64,000 nucleotides of DNA from Corynebacterium amycolatum. GTDB taxonomy: Bacteria > Actinomycetota > Actinomycetes > Mycobacteriales > Mycobacteriaceae. The translations under genes were made by a program, and so were the position numbers. Numbering within the stretch: the first letter of the stretch is position 1; each line of letters begins with the position of its first letter. The stretch is taken from contig NZ_CP069513.1 in NCBI RefSeq assembly GCF_016889425.1, positions 124,001 through 188,000 of the forward strand, written 5' to 3'. Below, piece after piece: positions 48,574-57,528 of the stretch. The notes below the pieces were generated by a model that was not told the DNA's origin, did not search any database, and saw nothing but the letters and a program-made list of their open reading frames with translations.

Positions 48574-49477
48574 GGGTTACTTCGACCGCAGCCCAGCCCT
48601 TCTTTGGCCCTGGAGCATCACCGCAGGAAGACACAACACCTTCTGTGGTGATTTTCTCCAGGGCCACTTCGTATTCCACGACCTTGTCGCGGTCGCTGGG
48701 GCCGTCGTAAAGCGCGACGACTGCAGTCGTACCGTCGACGTCAACGCGTGCGACGTCGTCTACGCCCCACGCATCTGCTTGACGACGCGCAGCCAACTCG
48801 GCTGCCTGCCCCTGCGGGGTGTAGATACCACGGCCGCGGCAGCCCCCTGCATGCACGATGCCCCGCTGAGCGTCTTCGATAACCCCCTTGGCGTCCACCG
48901 CACTCAGACGTCCAAAGCTGTAATTCCATGGCAGCAGTACGCTAGCCGGCGCAAAGCGGTGCCCCTTAGAGTGGGAAGTTTCCCACACGACCTCTGGGTA
49001 GAGGTTGTGCATCGCCGCAGCGAGCGGGCGACCTTTAATCGCACAGCAACGATCGCGCTTACCGTGCGTACAGATGAGAAACAGTGGATGGTCTAGACGA
49101 GTGGCCCCCTCGGTGGACTGTCCAAGCCGGATATCCAGAGTCATCAGGTCTTCAACATCGGCAACCATGCGATGTTCGAGGAAAACCTCAGAGCCATCCG
49201 CTGACTCGCAATGCGCGATATAGACGTTAACGCCATCACACGGCTGCTGGCCGATTCGGCCTGGTTTGCGAATTAGCTGCAACGCGCCACCGCGCTCAGA
49301 TAACCAGGCTTCTACCTGACCGGTGATCTCTGCTCCCCATACCCCGCCGTCAAAAATATCGTGCGACCAACCGAGTTGGTGCTCCAACGCAATAAAGAGC
49401 TTTCCGGCTTTTGCAGTACCGGGAAGCGGCTCAGCCATCTGAGCGGAACAGGTGGTATCAAATTTGGCCTGGCTCAT
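48566..49477 (-). CDS. Sucrase/ferredoxin-like family protein (thioredoxin-like ferredoxin)
   Basis: A 303-residue member of the Suc_Fer-like family (named after a supposed sucrase activity that is not established). The fold resembles [2Fe-2S] thioredoxin-like ferredoxins. Conserved blocks are visible: CSAQMAEPLPGTAKAGKLFIALEHQLGWSHDIFDGG, LICTHGKRDRCCAIKGRPLAA with its Cys and His-rich motif, VWETSHSKGHRFAPASVLLPWNYSFGRLSA, and HAGGCRGRGIYTPQGQAAELAAR. Substrate and partner are unknown. It is divergent from the AMIN-like lipoprotein gene and ends in the palindrome. Confidence 0.86.
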   Translation of the reverse strand: MSQAKFDTTCSAQMAEPLPGTAKAGKLFIALEHQLGWSHDIFDGGVWGAEITGQVEAWLSERGGALQLIRKPGRIGQQPCDGVNVYIAHCESADGSEVFLEHRMVADVEDLMTLDIRLGQSTEGATRLDHPLFLICTHGKRDRCCAIKGRPLAAAMHNLYPEVVWETSHSKGHRFAPASVLLPWNYSFGRLSAVDAKGVIEDAQRGIVHAGGCRGRGIYTPQGQAAELAARRQADAWGVDDVARVDVDGTTAVVALYDGPSDRDKVVEYEVALEKITTEGVVSSCGDAPGPKKGWAAVEVTRR

Positions 49478-49501
49478 ACGCCTAAGCGTAATTGAGTACC
49501 T

Positions 49502-49525
49502 CTGCGATTGGGTCTTAGGTCGCAG
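49502..49525. repeat. Inverted repeat in the divergent ferredoxin-like / AMIN-lipoprotein region
   Basis: CTGCGA (49502-49507) and TCGCAG (49520-49525) are perfect inverted arms with a 12-bp spacer, 24 bp upstream of the minus-strand gene start; a TTGTGCAAC/TTGACAAC AT-rich block follows. Possible operator; no consensus recognised. Confidence 0.25.
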
Positions 49526-49640
49526 CGTTCACCCCTGTTTTATTACTATTGTGCAACACTTTGACAACAAATAACTTTGACCTCGACTTTTGCAGTTCAA
49601 CTTGTTGAAATTCCGCAACCGCGCACATACCGTCGGACGT

Positions 49641-50321
49641 ATGAATACGAAATCGCTGGATGCTTCGCGCACTCGTACCCGTATCGCGGCATCCCTGTGC
49701 CTCGCATTGGGTCTAGCTCTCGGTGCCTGCTCCTCTGACTCCTCCTCAGACTCGGCTGCTGCACTGTCTATGAAAACTGACTCAACCGCTGGCACCTCCG
49801 ATTTGTCGAGCAGCTCTAGCAGCTCCACTAGCTCGTCTGCGGCGGCGCAGACCACCATGGATGACGATGCTGCTCCGGCGGGCGATTTCAATAGCTCCTC
49901 TGCAGAAGCTGCTCCTTCCGATGGCGCTTACTTGGGTATTCAAGATGTCCGCGTCGGTTCCCACGACGGTTATGACCGCATTGTCTTTGAACTCACCGGC
50001 GAGGGCACACCGGGATACTTCGTCCGTTACGAGGATGTCCCAACCCAGCAGGGCTCCGGCAAGCCGATTTCTGTCGACGGTACAGCCAAGCTGGTAATCG
50101 ACTTGCGGGGCATGGGCTACCCCTTTGATTTCCAGATGGAGGACTTCCCCTCTGACTCGGTCAAGCCGACATCGACTTCCGTTATTAAGGAAGTCGTCGG
50201 TGCCGGAACCTTCGAGGGGCAGACTCAGTATGTCGTCGGGCTCAAGGGAGATAAGACCCCGTTCAAGGTTTTCTCGTTGAGCAATCCAAACCGCCTGGTT
50301 ATTGACTTCCAATCGAAGTAA
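49641..50321 (+). CDS. AMIN-like domain lipoprotein
   Basis: A 226-residue surface lipoprotein from ATG 49641. The signal peptide ends with LGLALGACSSDSS, so the Cys is the acylation site. Residues ~30-95 are Ser/Ala/Asp-rich linker. The C-terminal ~130 residues (YLGIQDVRVGSHDGYDRIVFELTGEGTPGYFVRYEDVP ... KLVIDLRGM ... VVGLKGDKTPFKVFSLSNPNRLVIDFQSK) are an AMIN-like beta-sandwich, a fold that often binds the cell wall. Its target is unknown. The frame is open from 49590, but ATG 49641 places the signal peptide correctly. Confidence 0.86.
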   Translation: MNTKSLDASRTRTRIAASLCLALGLALGACSSDSSSDSAAALSMKTDSTAGTSDLSSSSSSSTSSSAAAQTTMDDDAAPAGDFNSSSAEAAPSDGAYLGIQDVRVGSHDGYDRIVFELTGEGTPGYFVRYEDVPTQQGSGKPISVDGTAKLVIDLRGMGYPFDFQMEDFPSDSVKPTSTSVIKEVVGAGTFEGQTQYVVGLKGDKTPFKVFSLSNPNRLVIDFQSK

Positions 50322-50360
50322 TCGGTTTGCACACCGACGCACTCCTCCTCCACTGCGTCT

Positions 50361-52025
50361 CTACGCGTAAGCACCCTCGATTCTCCATGCGCCGGCATGC
50401 CCTATGAGCAACCAGGCGGCGATGGTACCGTCATTCGCTACCGCACGGATTTGTATTCTTGCCGCTCGGCGAGCCTCATCGGGTACCCACCAGCGCTCAT
50501 CAATCGGCCAGGGCCCAGCCCACGATGACACGCGATACGTTGTTACTCCATGTCGCACCAGGGACGGTTCCGCCGTCATGGTCGCTCGCCCAGTTACGCC
50601 CACGGTGTGCCCATCGGCGTCGAGCACTTCCACCTCTGCATTCGCAGTCGCGGGAATAATTGCCGGATTGGGGGCAAGAACAGCTCCCGGCCATGGCTGA
50701 TTAATTTCCGCGGTTTTTGTGTTTTTGGGGTTTTCTCCGAAAGCGACAAATCCCACTCTTTCGCCTGGGCCACGCCCGCCTTGCATGATTGGTTGCTGTA
50801 CTGCCTCTGGCCCCAGTAACCCCTGCACACGCTCTGCAGCCCGGCGCGCTTTAGCTCGCGCATCATCACTACCGTGCCACAAATCCTGCTTTACAGTCCC
50901 GGCGGCGACCACATCCAGTGGCTCTAACTGCAGCTCTACGATTCCGCGGCTATCATCTCCGTCATTTTCCTCAGCGCAGCCAACAACTCCAGCACCAGTG
51001 TCGCTGTTCCCTCGTGGCTGCTGCCGATTCCTGTTATTCAGCCAGCCATCGAGCTGCCACCGAACTCTGTCAGCCGTAGTCTGTTCTGCCAGTGGCTCAG
51101 TGCAGCGCCATACTCTGCGCACCTCTGAGCCGTCACTAAACTGCGCCACCACCGCTAAGCGGTAGCACGAATACCCATGGTTAAAAAGCTGTTCATGCAG
51201 TTGCCCAGCTAGAAAACGCGCCACGAATGAGGCCTCGTCCACTCTCCGGAGTGGACTCTCCCAAGACTGGTAGCTCGCAGCCAATCCTGGTGGCAAAGAT
51301 CGCGGCGCTACCAACCGCACTTCCCCACGACAGGCCAAATCATGCCATCTAGCCCCCTGCACCCCAAACCTGTTGGCTATATCCCGCTTCGGCAACGCAG
51401 CGACATCTCCCAATGTGCGCAGACCGAGTTCCTGCCACGACTTCGCAAGCTCTGCGGGCATCTCCAGTGCACTTTCCGCCCTAAGCTCCACCAGAGAGAT
51501 TCCCTGCCGAAATCTTTTGCCTTCATCCTCCCCGGGAGCTACCAGCACTCCCCGGCGCGCTGCCAAAATAGCTGTCACAATATCGTCCGCGAGCCCCAAG
51601 CTGCAGTCCACACCCGGTACTGCAGCGGCATCAAGCAGCTTTTCCAAGGCCACATCCTGTCCGCCGTAATAACGCATTACCCCTCGCGCTGCCACAACCG
51701 CCAAGCCTGGCCGTAGAGCTTCGACACCAGCTGCCACCGCCTCCAACCGTTGCAGCACGGACTCGAATTCCGCAGCGTCGCGCACCGCACTTTCCTCGAC
51801 AACCTCCAGTTCCGGGCACAACGCTTCCGCATGACGACGACTTTGCCCGCGCCGTACCCCTGCACGGCGTGCACTTGGAGAACAAGCAGCGACTCCGCTA
51901 TCACCCACAATTGCAACTGGACTGAGCGGATTAGCCTGCGACGTCACAGATGCTAGATGCGCTGCCTGCACTGGCCAATCAGGAAGCCATAGCGCCACCA
52001 CACGGTTCGATTCCGCCGCTGCCAT
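50361..52025 (-). CDS. imuB: ImuB, inactive Y-family polymerase-like mutasome hub
   Basis: A 554-residue Y-family DNA polymerase homologue that bridges ImuA', DnaE2 and the beta clamp. The N-terminus (RVVALWLPDWPVQAAHLAS) is the ImuB version of the polymerase start, and the catalytic acidic motif expected at AVVAARGVMRYYGG is missing, so it should be non-catalytic. A finger/thumb region (LRTLGDVAALPKRDIANRFGVQGARWHDLACRG) is intact. QDLWHG, about residues 380-385, resembles the clamp-binding QLxLWG motif. ATG 52025 overlaps the imuA' stop (TAATG) with AGGAGG upstream; the frame extends to 52097. Confidence 0.91.
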   Translation of the reverse strand: MAAAESNRVVALWLPDWPVQAAHLASVTSQANPLSPVAIVGDSGVAACSPSARRAGVRRGQSRRHAEALCPELEVVEESAVRDAAEFESVLQRLEAVAAGVEALRPGLAVVAARGVMRYYGGQDVALEKLLDAAAVPGVDCSLGLADDIVTAILAARRGVLVAPGEDEGKRFRQGISLVELRAESALEMPAELAKSWQELGLRTLGDVAALPKRDIANRFGVQGARWHDLACRGEVRLVAPRSLPPGLAASYQSWESPLRRVDEASFVARFLAGQLHEQLFNHGYSCYRLAVVAQFSDGSEVRRVWRCTEPLAEQTTADRVRWQLDGWLNNRNRQQPRGNSDTGAGVVGCAEENDGDDSRGIVELQLEPLDVVAAGTVKQDLWHGSDDARAKARRAAERVQGLLGPEAVQQPIMQGGRGPGERVGFVAFGENPKNTKTAEINQPWPGAVLAPNPAIIPATANAEVEVLDADGHTVGVTGRATMTAEPSLVRHGVTTYRVSSWAGPWPIDERWWVPDEARRAARIQIRAVANDGTIAAWLLIGHAGAWRIEGAYA

Positions 52026-52732
52026 TAGGACCTCCTCTGTGCGGGAAAGGCGACCACATTGTTCTGTTCCACCTGTTCCCCCACCCGCCAACGGCACTGC
52101 CTCCGCGGAAACCGCGTCCCCGACACACTGACGTGGTAATCCACTGCCCGAATCCGGCCATACCCAGTACCAATCCCGGAAACACCAGCAACAGAGCTGG
52201 AAATTTCCGACTCAGCGCCCGGCCACTGCTGCCCGACAAAAACCAGAGCACAACCACTCGTGCGCAGTCGTGCCTGCAGCGGACGTGCCTGCGACGGCGG
52301 CGGAGTGGGTGCCAACGAAGCCACCACCAAGTCAACGCCGTCCGCCAGCAGCCCAATTACTTCAAGTGGCTGCATTCCAGGATCTGGCACACAGACAATG
52401 TTCGATAGCTTCCCGCCCAACTCCACCACGGAGAGCAACCCCTGCTCGGAGAGCCCAACTAGCGCAACATGACCTGTCTTCGTAACTTCCGCGATTAGGC
52501 CTGCTAATACCGCACCGGGCTGTTCAATGACACTGACAGCCCCTTTTCGCACTGCTCCCGCCAACGTATTTTCCAACGCCACCGGCACCGGCAGCGCCTC
52601 ACCGAGCCCAAAGGTTGCACCAGTTACAGTCCCACCAGACTGGGCTGCCATCGCCTGCCGCAATGCCGCAATAGTCTGCTCCCTAGACTGCCCCGCAGCA
52701 ATATTGACCGCCGTTGTCACTTCTTGTTCCAC
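52025..52732 (-). CDS. ImuA'-type mutasome accessory protein
   Basis: A 235-residue RecA-fold-like protein encoded directly before imuB and overlapping it, the ImuA' position in actinobacteria. Visible features are an N-terminal helix (REQTIAALRQAMAAQSG), FGLGEALPVP, the strand-helix repeats GAVSVIEQPGAVLAGLIAEVTKTGHVALVGLSEQGLLSVVELGG, and DLVVASLAPTPPPSQARPLQARLRTSGCALVFVG, resembling RecA-like core strands without a Walker A. The GTG at 52732 is the longest start; GTG 52720 with GAGGTGG upstream is also possible. In mycobacteria ImuA' interacts with ImuB and is needed for damage-induced mutagenesis. Confidence 0.78.
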   Translation of the reverse strand: MEQEVTTAVNIAAGQSREQTIAALRQAMAAQSGGTVTGATFGLGEALPVPVALENTLAGAVRKGAVSVIEQPGAVLAGLIAEVTKTGHVALVGLSEQGLLSVVELGGKLSNIVCVPDPGMQPLEVIGLLADGVDLVVASLAPTPPPSQARPLQARLRTSGCALVFVGQQWPGAESEISSSVAGVSGIGTGYGRIRAVDYHVSVSGTRFPRRQCRWRVGEQVEQNNVVAFPAQRRS

Positions 52733-52842
52733 CTCATTTCGTTGTCATCCCGCTGTCGACCCTCTGTCGACTCACTGCCATGCTCACCACGAACCCTGCT
52801 CGAATATTCTTTCCCAACAAGCGGATTAAACACTACCTTAAA

Positions 52843-52858
52843 TAGCACGTACGTTCGG
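52843..52858 (-). promoter_or_regulatory. Candidate LexA box upstream of imuA'-imuB
   Basis: Read on the minus strand, CCGAACGTACGTGCTA matches the core GAAC-N4-GTTC at seven of eight positions, less well outside. It is about 110 bp before imuA' beside an AT-rich stretch suited to a promoter. Confidence 0.35.
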
Positions 52859-52935
52859 TATTAATGTGCGAAGAAAAGCGCCGCACACCACCGCGCGACG
52901 CTCTAACCTCAGCCGAACACTACATTGCGTAATGC

Positions 52936-53241
52936 TTACGCCTTCACATCCAGGACTACATCGAATTCGAGCAAATCAGCCGACGACGACACCGGCTTGC
53001 GCTTTTCGCCCTCATGCGATGCCTTGAAGGCACGGCCCTCACGCCACCCCTGGTAGGCCTCCTCGCTCTCCCACTCAGTGAAGACGAAGTAGCGGCTCTC
53101 CCCTGCGGTTGGACGCAGCAGCTGGAAACCAATAAACCCCGGGACATCGGTCATTTTCGAAGAGTTAGCGGAAAAGCGACGTTCGAGCTCTTCTCCCGCA
53201 CCCTCAGGAACGGTAATAGCGTTAATTTTTACAATGCTCAT
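52936..53241 (-). CDS. MhuD-type heme-degrading monooxygenase
   Basis: A 101-residue ABM-fold protein. MSIVKINAITVPEGAGEELERRF and DVPGFIGFQLLRPTAGESRYFVFTEWESEEAYQGWREG align with mycobacterial MhuD (Rv3592). The functional residues fall in place: Asn7, Trp66 and His76 (MhuD Asn7, Trp66, His75). MhuD cleaves heme and releases iron without carbon monoxide. ATG 53241 is preferred over the in-frame 53247 and 53259. It is divergent from the membrane protein gene with a 65-bp gap. Heme uptake genes are not in the window. Confidence 0.85.
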   Translation of the reverse strand: MSIVKINAITVPEGAGEELERRFSANSSKMTDVPGFIGFQLLRPTAGESRYFVFTEWESEEAYQGWREGRAFKASHEGEKRKPVSSSADLLEFDVVLDVKA

Positions 53242-53306
53242 AGTCATAACACTAGCCACACGACTCTCAACAATCTATAGTTCCACCGCTACTAAACTTA
53301 AGAAGT

Positions 53307-54068
53307 ATGACTGAATGCAGCCGATACCAACACTCTTCAGGGTCTTACCCAGACGCGACTCAACGCACGACAAAATTTATCAATAATCCCGTGCGGCTGG
53401 GGACGGTGATTGGCGTCATCACCGCAGTGATTACACTGCTCGCGCTGCTTAACGCACATATCATCGGCTCCATTGGCTGGTGGATCATGATAGCGCTTTT
53501 ACTGGCTCTCATCGGCGCCACTCTTTTCGTGCGCCAGGCAAAAACACCCACCAAAGAAACTCGGCCGTCCTATTTCGCCGAGCCGATGCGTGAGTCACCA
53601 AACGACATCTCTTGGACCTCCAGCGTAAGCGTGCTGCTGATTTTCCCCGGCGCATGGATTATTGCGGCTGTCGCCGAACGAATCTCCTCTACACCGATCG
53701 CCTGCATAGTGACCCTAGTTCTGTCCGCCATCACCGCTACCTGCGCAATCCTGCCGCGGCAATTCGGCTTCCTCCCGATGGCCGCACAACTTCCCGACGA
53801 CTTCTCCCAACGCTGCCCTTATCCCGCCGACTCACCAGAGGCCCGCATCCTCGCGGTCCTCTTCACCGCACGTCTGCGCGACAACTACGTCTTCTTCACC
53901 GACCAGCTGCCTTACTTCGCCATGCTTGACGACGATGCCGTGAGCGCAGCCCTCCACACGCTCGTGGCCGATAAGCGCATCACCATCACCAGGAACAATT
54001 CTGCCCTGACGGAAAAGGACCGTGCCCGCGAGTTTGCACAACTCACAGACACGGCCCTTGCCAACTAG
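53307..54068 (+). CDS. Membrane protein of unknown function
   Basis: Function not recognised. Of 253 residues, about 30 polar residues start the protein. Two pairs of membrane segments follow: LGTVIGVITAVITLLALLNAHIIGSIGWWIMIALLLALIGATLFV and SVSVLLIFPGAWIIAAVAERI with ACIVTLVLSAITATCAIL. The last ~110 residues are soluble: EARILAVLFTARLRDNYVFFTDQLPYFAMLDDDAVSAALHTLVADKRITI, which is built like a winged-helix domain. It starts with ATG 53307 and converges with guaA, stops 4 bp apart. Confidence 0.7.
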   Translation: MTECSRYQHSSGSYPDATQRTTKFINNPVRLGTVIGVITAVITLLALLNAHIIGSIGWWIMIALLLALIGATLFVRQAKTPTKETRPSYFAEPMRESPNDISWTSSVSVLLIFPGAWIIAAVAERISSTPIACIVTLVLSAITATCAILPRQFGFLPMAAQLPDDFSQRCPYPADSPEARILAVLFTARLRDNYVFFTDQLPYFAMLDDDAVSAALHTLVADKRITITRNNSALTEKDRAREFAQLTDTALAN

Positions 54069-54072
54069 TGGC

Positions 54073-55647
54073 TTACTCCCACTCAATGGTTCCCGGCGGC
54101 TTGGAAGTCACATCCAGGACCACTCGGTTGACCTCTGGCACCTCGTTGGTAATACGGGTGGAAATCTTCTCCAAAGTGTCGTACGGAACGCGAGTCCAGT
54201 CAGCGGTCATCGCATCCTCAGAGGAAACCGGGCGCAGCACAATTGGGTGGCCATAAGTACGACCATCGCCCTGAACACCGACCGAGCGAACGTCGGCAAG
54301 CAGGACGACCGGGCACTGCCAGACAACCTCATCCATACCTGCGGCCGTCATTTCCTCGCGCGCAATGGCGTCGGCACGGCGGAGGGTATCCAGGCGCTCC
54401 TCATCGACAGCGCCGATGATGCGGATACCGAGCCCCGGACCCGGGAACGGCTGACGAGCAACGATTTCTTCCGGCAGCCCCAGCTCACGGCCGACCGCAC
54501 GGACCTCGTCCTTGAACAGCAGGCGCAGCGGCTCAACGAGGGTGAACTCAACGTCATCCGGCAGACCACCGACGTTGTGGTGGCTCTTGATGTTGGCAGT
54601 ACCAGAACCGCCGCCGGACTCCACCACATCCGGGTACAGGGTGCCCTGAACCAGGAAGTCCACGGTCTCGCCCTCCGGAGCGCCCTCCAGTGCCTGAGCG
54701 ACAGCGCGCTCGAAGGATCGGATGAACTCACGGCCGATAGTCTTACGCTTGGTCTCCGGATCGGTGATACCAGCCAAAGCATCCAGGAAGACTTTGGAGT
54801 CGTCGACGGTGATCAGCTTCGCGCCAGTTGCAGCAACGAAATCCTTCTCAACCTGCTCGCGCTCGCCCTGACGCAGCAGCCCATGATCGACGAAGACACA
54901 GGTCAGACGGTCACCAATAGCGCGCTGCACCAGCGCGGCGGCAACTGCGGAGTCAACGCCGCCAGACAGACCGCAAATTGCGCGACCGGTCTCACCGACC
55001 TGATTACGGACCTGCTCAATCAGCTCTTCCGCGATATTAGCGGCAGTCCAGTCCGGCTCCAGGCCAGCAATCTCGTACAGGAACTTCTCCAGAACCTGCT
55101 GACCATACGGCGAGTGGTTGACCTCCGGGTGGTACTGCACACCGGCCATGCGCTTTTCCAAGCACTCGAAAGCGGCTACCGGAGCACCCTTGGTGGACGC
55201 CGTAACGGTGAAGCCCTCCGGTGCCTCAGACACCGCGTCACCGTGGCTCATCCACACCTCGTGCGTCTCCGGCACACCAGCGTGAGCGACACCGCCACCG
55301 TCGACGACGTTTAGCTGCGTGCGGCCGTACTCACGGTCACCGGTAGCAGCGATCGTGCCGCCGAGCACCTCAGTCATCACCTGGAAACCGTAGCAAATAC
55401 CAAACACCGGAATGCCCAGCTCAAGCCACTCTGGGTTGAGCTTCGGGGCACCTTCGGCGTAGGCACTGGACGGGCCGCCGGACAGCACCAGCGCGGCCGG
55501 GTTCTTGGCCTTGATTTCTTCGGTCGTCGCATCATGCGAGACCACTTCGGAATAAATTTTTGCCTCGCGCACACGTCGCGCGATGAGCTGTGCATACTGC
55601 GCACCGAAGTCCACGACGAGGACGGGCTTAGTCACCTGTTCAGACAC
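54073..55647 (-). CDS. guaA: GMP synthase (glutamine-hydrolysing)
   Basis: Aminates XMP to GMP with glutamine nitrogen. Domain order is the N-terminal class I glutaminase (Cys in [14 protein letters not shown]; His-Glu near [13 protein letters not shown]), the ATP pyrophosphatase (PP-loop [16 protein letters not shown]), and the C-terminal dimerisation domain ([14 protein letters not shown], ending [10 protein letters not shown]). At 524 residues it is full length. It is last in the guaB, guaB3, choD, guaA order, 13 bp after choD. Confidence 0.97.
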   Translation of the reverse strand: MSEQVTKPVLVVDFGAQYAQLIARRVREAKIYSEVVSHDATTEEIKAKNPAALVLSGGPSSAYAEGAPKLNPEWLELGIPVFGICYGFQVMTEVLGGTIAATGDREYGRTQLNVVDGGGVAHAGVPETHEVWMSHGDAVSEAPEGFTVTASTKGAPVAAFECLEKRMAGVQYHPEVNHSPYGQQVLEKFLYEIAGLEPDWTAANIAEELIEQVRNQVGETGRAICGLSGGVDSAVAAALVQRAIGDRLTCVFVDHGLLRQGEREQVEKDFVAATGAKLITVDDSKVFLDALAGITDPETKRKTIGREFIRSFERAVAQALEGAPEGETVDFLVQGTLYPDVVESGGGSGTANIKSHHNVGGLPDDVEFTLVEPLRLLFKDEVRAVGRELGLPEEIVARQPFPGPGLGIRIIGAVDEERLDTLRRADAIAREEMTAAGMDEVVWQCPVVLLADVRSVGVQGDGRTYGHPIVLRPVSSEDAMTADWTRVPYDTLEKISTRITNEVPEVNRVVLDVTSKPPGTIEWE

Positions 55648-55660
55648 GCCCTAAAGCTTA

Positions 55661-57409
55661 TCAAGACTTACGGACTGCAGGCATACCCAGGTTCAGTGCA
55701 GCCGGAGCATCTTCCGGCACAGCCGGGTTCACCGGAGCAATCGGCTCCAGTCGCACGTAGGACTCACCCTGCGCCGGACGCTGATCTTCCTCACCCTTAT
55801 TCGGCCACAGCGACGTTGCACGCTCCGCATTCGCGGAAATCGACAGTGACGGGTTCACCCCCGGGTTGGCTGCCATCGCCGAGCCGTCGTGAATCGAGAG
55901 CGTCGGGTAGCCCCACACGCGCAGGTACGGGTCGACTACGCCGTTTTCGGGCGAATCCGAAATCGTCGCGCCACCAATGAAGTGAGCTGTCAAAGGAATG
56001 TTTGCCAACTCACCGATAGTGCCACCAGCCAGCACACGACCATTCCGACCACGTGCATTGAGCTTGTCCGCCGCACGTTGCGTAGCTTCGTTGCCCGACG
56101 GAATCCACGTCGGGTTCGGCTCCCCCTCGCCCTGCTTACTCATCAGGAAACGCACCGGCCCGATCTTTTGCAGGTACGTCGTAATCGAGTTGTCGCGATT
56201 CTGCATCACCAAAGAAATCACGGTGCGCTGCGACCACTTACGCAGGTTCAGGAGTTGTGTCAGGTAGTTCGGGTGCTTTACGACGATCCCCACAGCCTGT
56301 AGCCAACGCGGAGTTGCACGACCCCCTTCGGTCATAATCATCTGCAGCATTGCAATGGCATTAGACCCCTTGCCGTAGCGCACTGGCTCGATATGGGTGT
56401 CCTCGTCCGGGAAGAATGACGAAGTGATAGCTACACCGTTAGAGAAGTCATTTTCCGGGTCCACCTTCGTACCCATCGCGCCCAAGATAGCCTCGGAGTT
56501 GGTGCGGGTCAGCTTGCCCAAAGACTTCGGCAGCAGCGGCAAGTACCCATCGGCCTGCTGCCGGTGCAGCAAATTCTGGGTTCCCCAGGCACCGGCGGCG
56601 AGAATAACGCGCTTAGCTCTAAACTGCTGCTTGCCCTTAGCTACCCAACGGCCACTGCGCTCAGTGTCAATAACCCAGGAGCCATCAGCCTGAGGATGCA
56701 GGCCAGTAACGGTAGTGCGGTCAAAGACCTGCGCACCGAACTTCTCCGCCAAGTAAAGGTAGTTCTTAACCAGGGTGTTCTTTGCATTGTGGCGGCAACC
56801 AGTCATGCACTCACCACATTCCGTACAAGCAGTGCGGTCCGGTCCAACGCCACCAAAGTAGGGATCGGAAACTGTTTGCCCTGGCACACCCTGACCACCA
56901 GTCTTGGCACCGAAGAACACGCCCACCGGGGTTGAGCGGAAAGTATGGCCCACCCCCATATCTTCGGCTACCTCACGCATGACAACGTCGGCAGGCGTGT
57001 CGGATGGGTTGGTGACCACCCCGAGCATGCGAGATGCATTGTCATAGTGCGGAGTGAGTTCTGACTCCCAGTCGGTAATGTGCCCCCACTGACGGTGCTG
57101 GAAGTACTCGGTACCCGGCTTATACAGAGTGTTTGCGTAGTTAAGGGAACCACCGCCGACTCCAGCACCAGCGAGAATCATGACATCTTTCAACATGTGC
57201 ACGCGCTGGACGCCAAAGAGCCCCAGCTTGGGAGCCCACAGGTACTTATGAAGCCGCCAGCTGGTCTTGGCAAAGTCTTTATCTTCGAACCGTCGACCGG
57301 CTTCGAGAACTGCCACTCGGTAGCCTTTTTCGGTCAACCGCAAAGCAGAAACAGAGCCACCGAAACCGGAACCGACGATTACAACATCGAAATCACGTTG
57401 TTTACTCAT
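55661..57409 (-). CDS. choD: GMC-family oxidoreductase (cholesterol-oxidase-like), with Cys-rich ferredoxin-like motif
   Basis: A 582-residue FAD enzyme. FDVVIVGSGFGGSVSALRLTEKGYRVAVLEAG is the FAD fold. ILAGAGVGGGSLNYANTLY follows. DRTACTECGECMTGCRHNAKNTL has Cys spaced CxxCxxCxxxC, as in a [4Fe-4S] ferredoxin; the mycobacterial ChoD protein has the same spacing. The C-terminus holds the GMC-like HFIGGATISDSPENGVVDPYLRVWGYPTLSIHDGSAMAANPGVNPSLSISANAER. The true substrate is uncertain and steroids are only an annotation. ATG 57409 has AGGTGG eight bases upstream, inside an inverted repeat. Confidence 0.87.
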   Translation of the reverse strand: MSKQRDFDVVIVGSGFGGSVSALRLTEKGYRVAVLEAGRRFEDKDFAKTSWRLHKYLWAPKLGLFGVQRVHMLKDVMILAGAGVGGGSLNYANTLYKPGTEYFQHRQWGHITDWESELTPHYDNASRMLGVVTNPSDTPADVVMREVAEDMGVGHTFRSTPVGVFFGAKTGGQGVPGQTVSDPYFGGVGPDRTACTECGECMTGCRHNAKNTLVKNYLYLAEKFGAQVFDRTTVTGLHPQADGSWVIDTERSGRWVAKGKQQFRAKRVILAAGAWGTQNLLHRQQADGYLPLLPKSLGKLTRTNSEAILGAMGTKVDPENDFSNGVAITSSFFPDEDTHIEPVRYGKGSNAIAMLQMIMTEGGRATPRWLQAVGIVVKHPNYLTQLLNLRKWSQRTVISLVMQNRDNSITTYLQKIGPVRFLMSKQGEGEPNPTWIPSGNEATQRAADKLNARGRNGRVLAGGTIGELANIPLTAHFIGGATISDSPENGVVDPYLRVWGYPTLSIHDGSAMAANPGVNPSLSISANAERATSLWPNKGEEDQRPAQGESYVRLEPIAPVNPAVPEDAPAALNLGMPAVRKS

Positions 57410-57411
57410 GG

Positions 57412-57488
57412 GAAAAGCCACCTTCTCTAAGGGCGTAACACTAATGCGCGGAACTCATGTTCCTAACCCTAAGCGGAGGTGGCTTTTC
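57412..57488 (-). promoter_or_regulatory. choD leader hairpin that pairs with its ribosome binding site
   Basis: On the minus strand, GAAAAGCCACCT (57488-57477) and AGGTGGCTTTTC (57423-57412) are perfect 12-bp inverted arms, 53 nt apart. The 3' arm contains the choD ribosome binding site AGGTGG and ends two bases before the start codon. In the loop lies a small hairpin, GGAAC-atga-GTTCC, and AGGG/CCCT pairing. Formation of the long stem would mask the site; the CCACCT arm is an exact anti-ribosome-binding sequence. A terminator-like role is an alternative because TTTTC ends the stem. Confidence 0.6.
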
Positions 57489-57528
57489 AGTAAGGTAGTT
57501 TTGCGAAAAAACTATCCGATTACTTTAA

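Noticed and set aside
52795..52825. GAACCCTGCTCGAA as a second LexA box at imuA'
   Set aside because: The half-site spacing does not fit GAAC-N4-GTTC; the site at 52843-52858 fits better.
54022..55314. 430-residue open frame opposite guaA
   Set aside because: Antisense shadow; guaA is certain.
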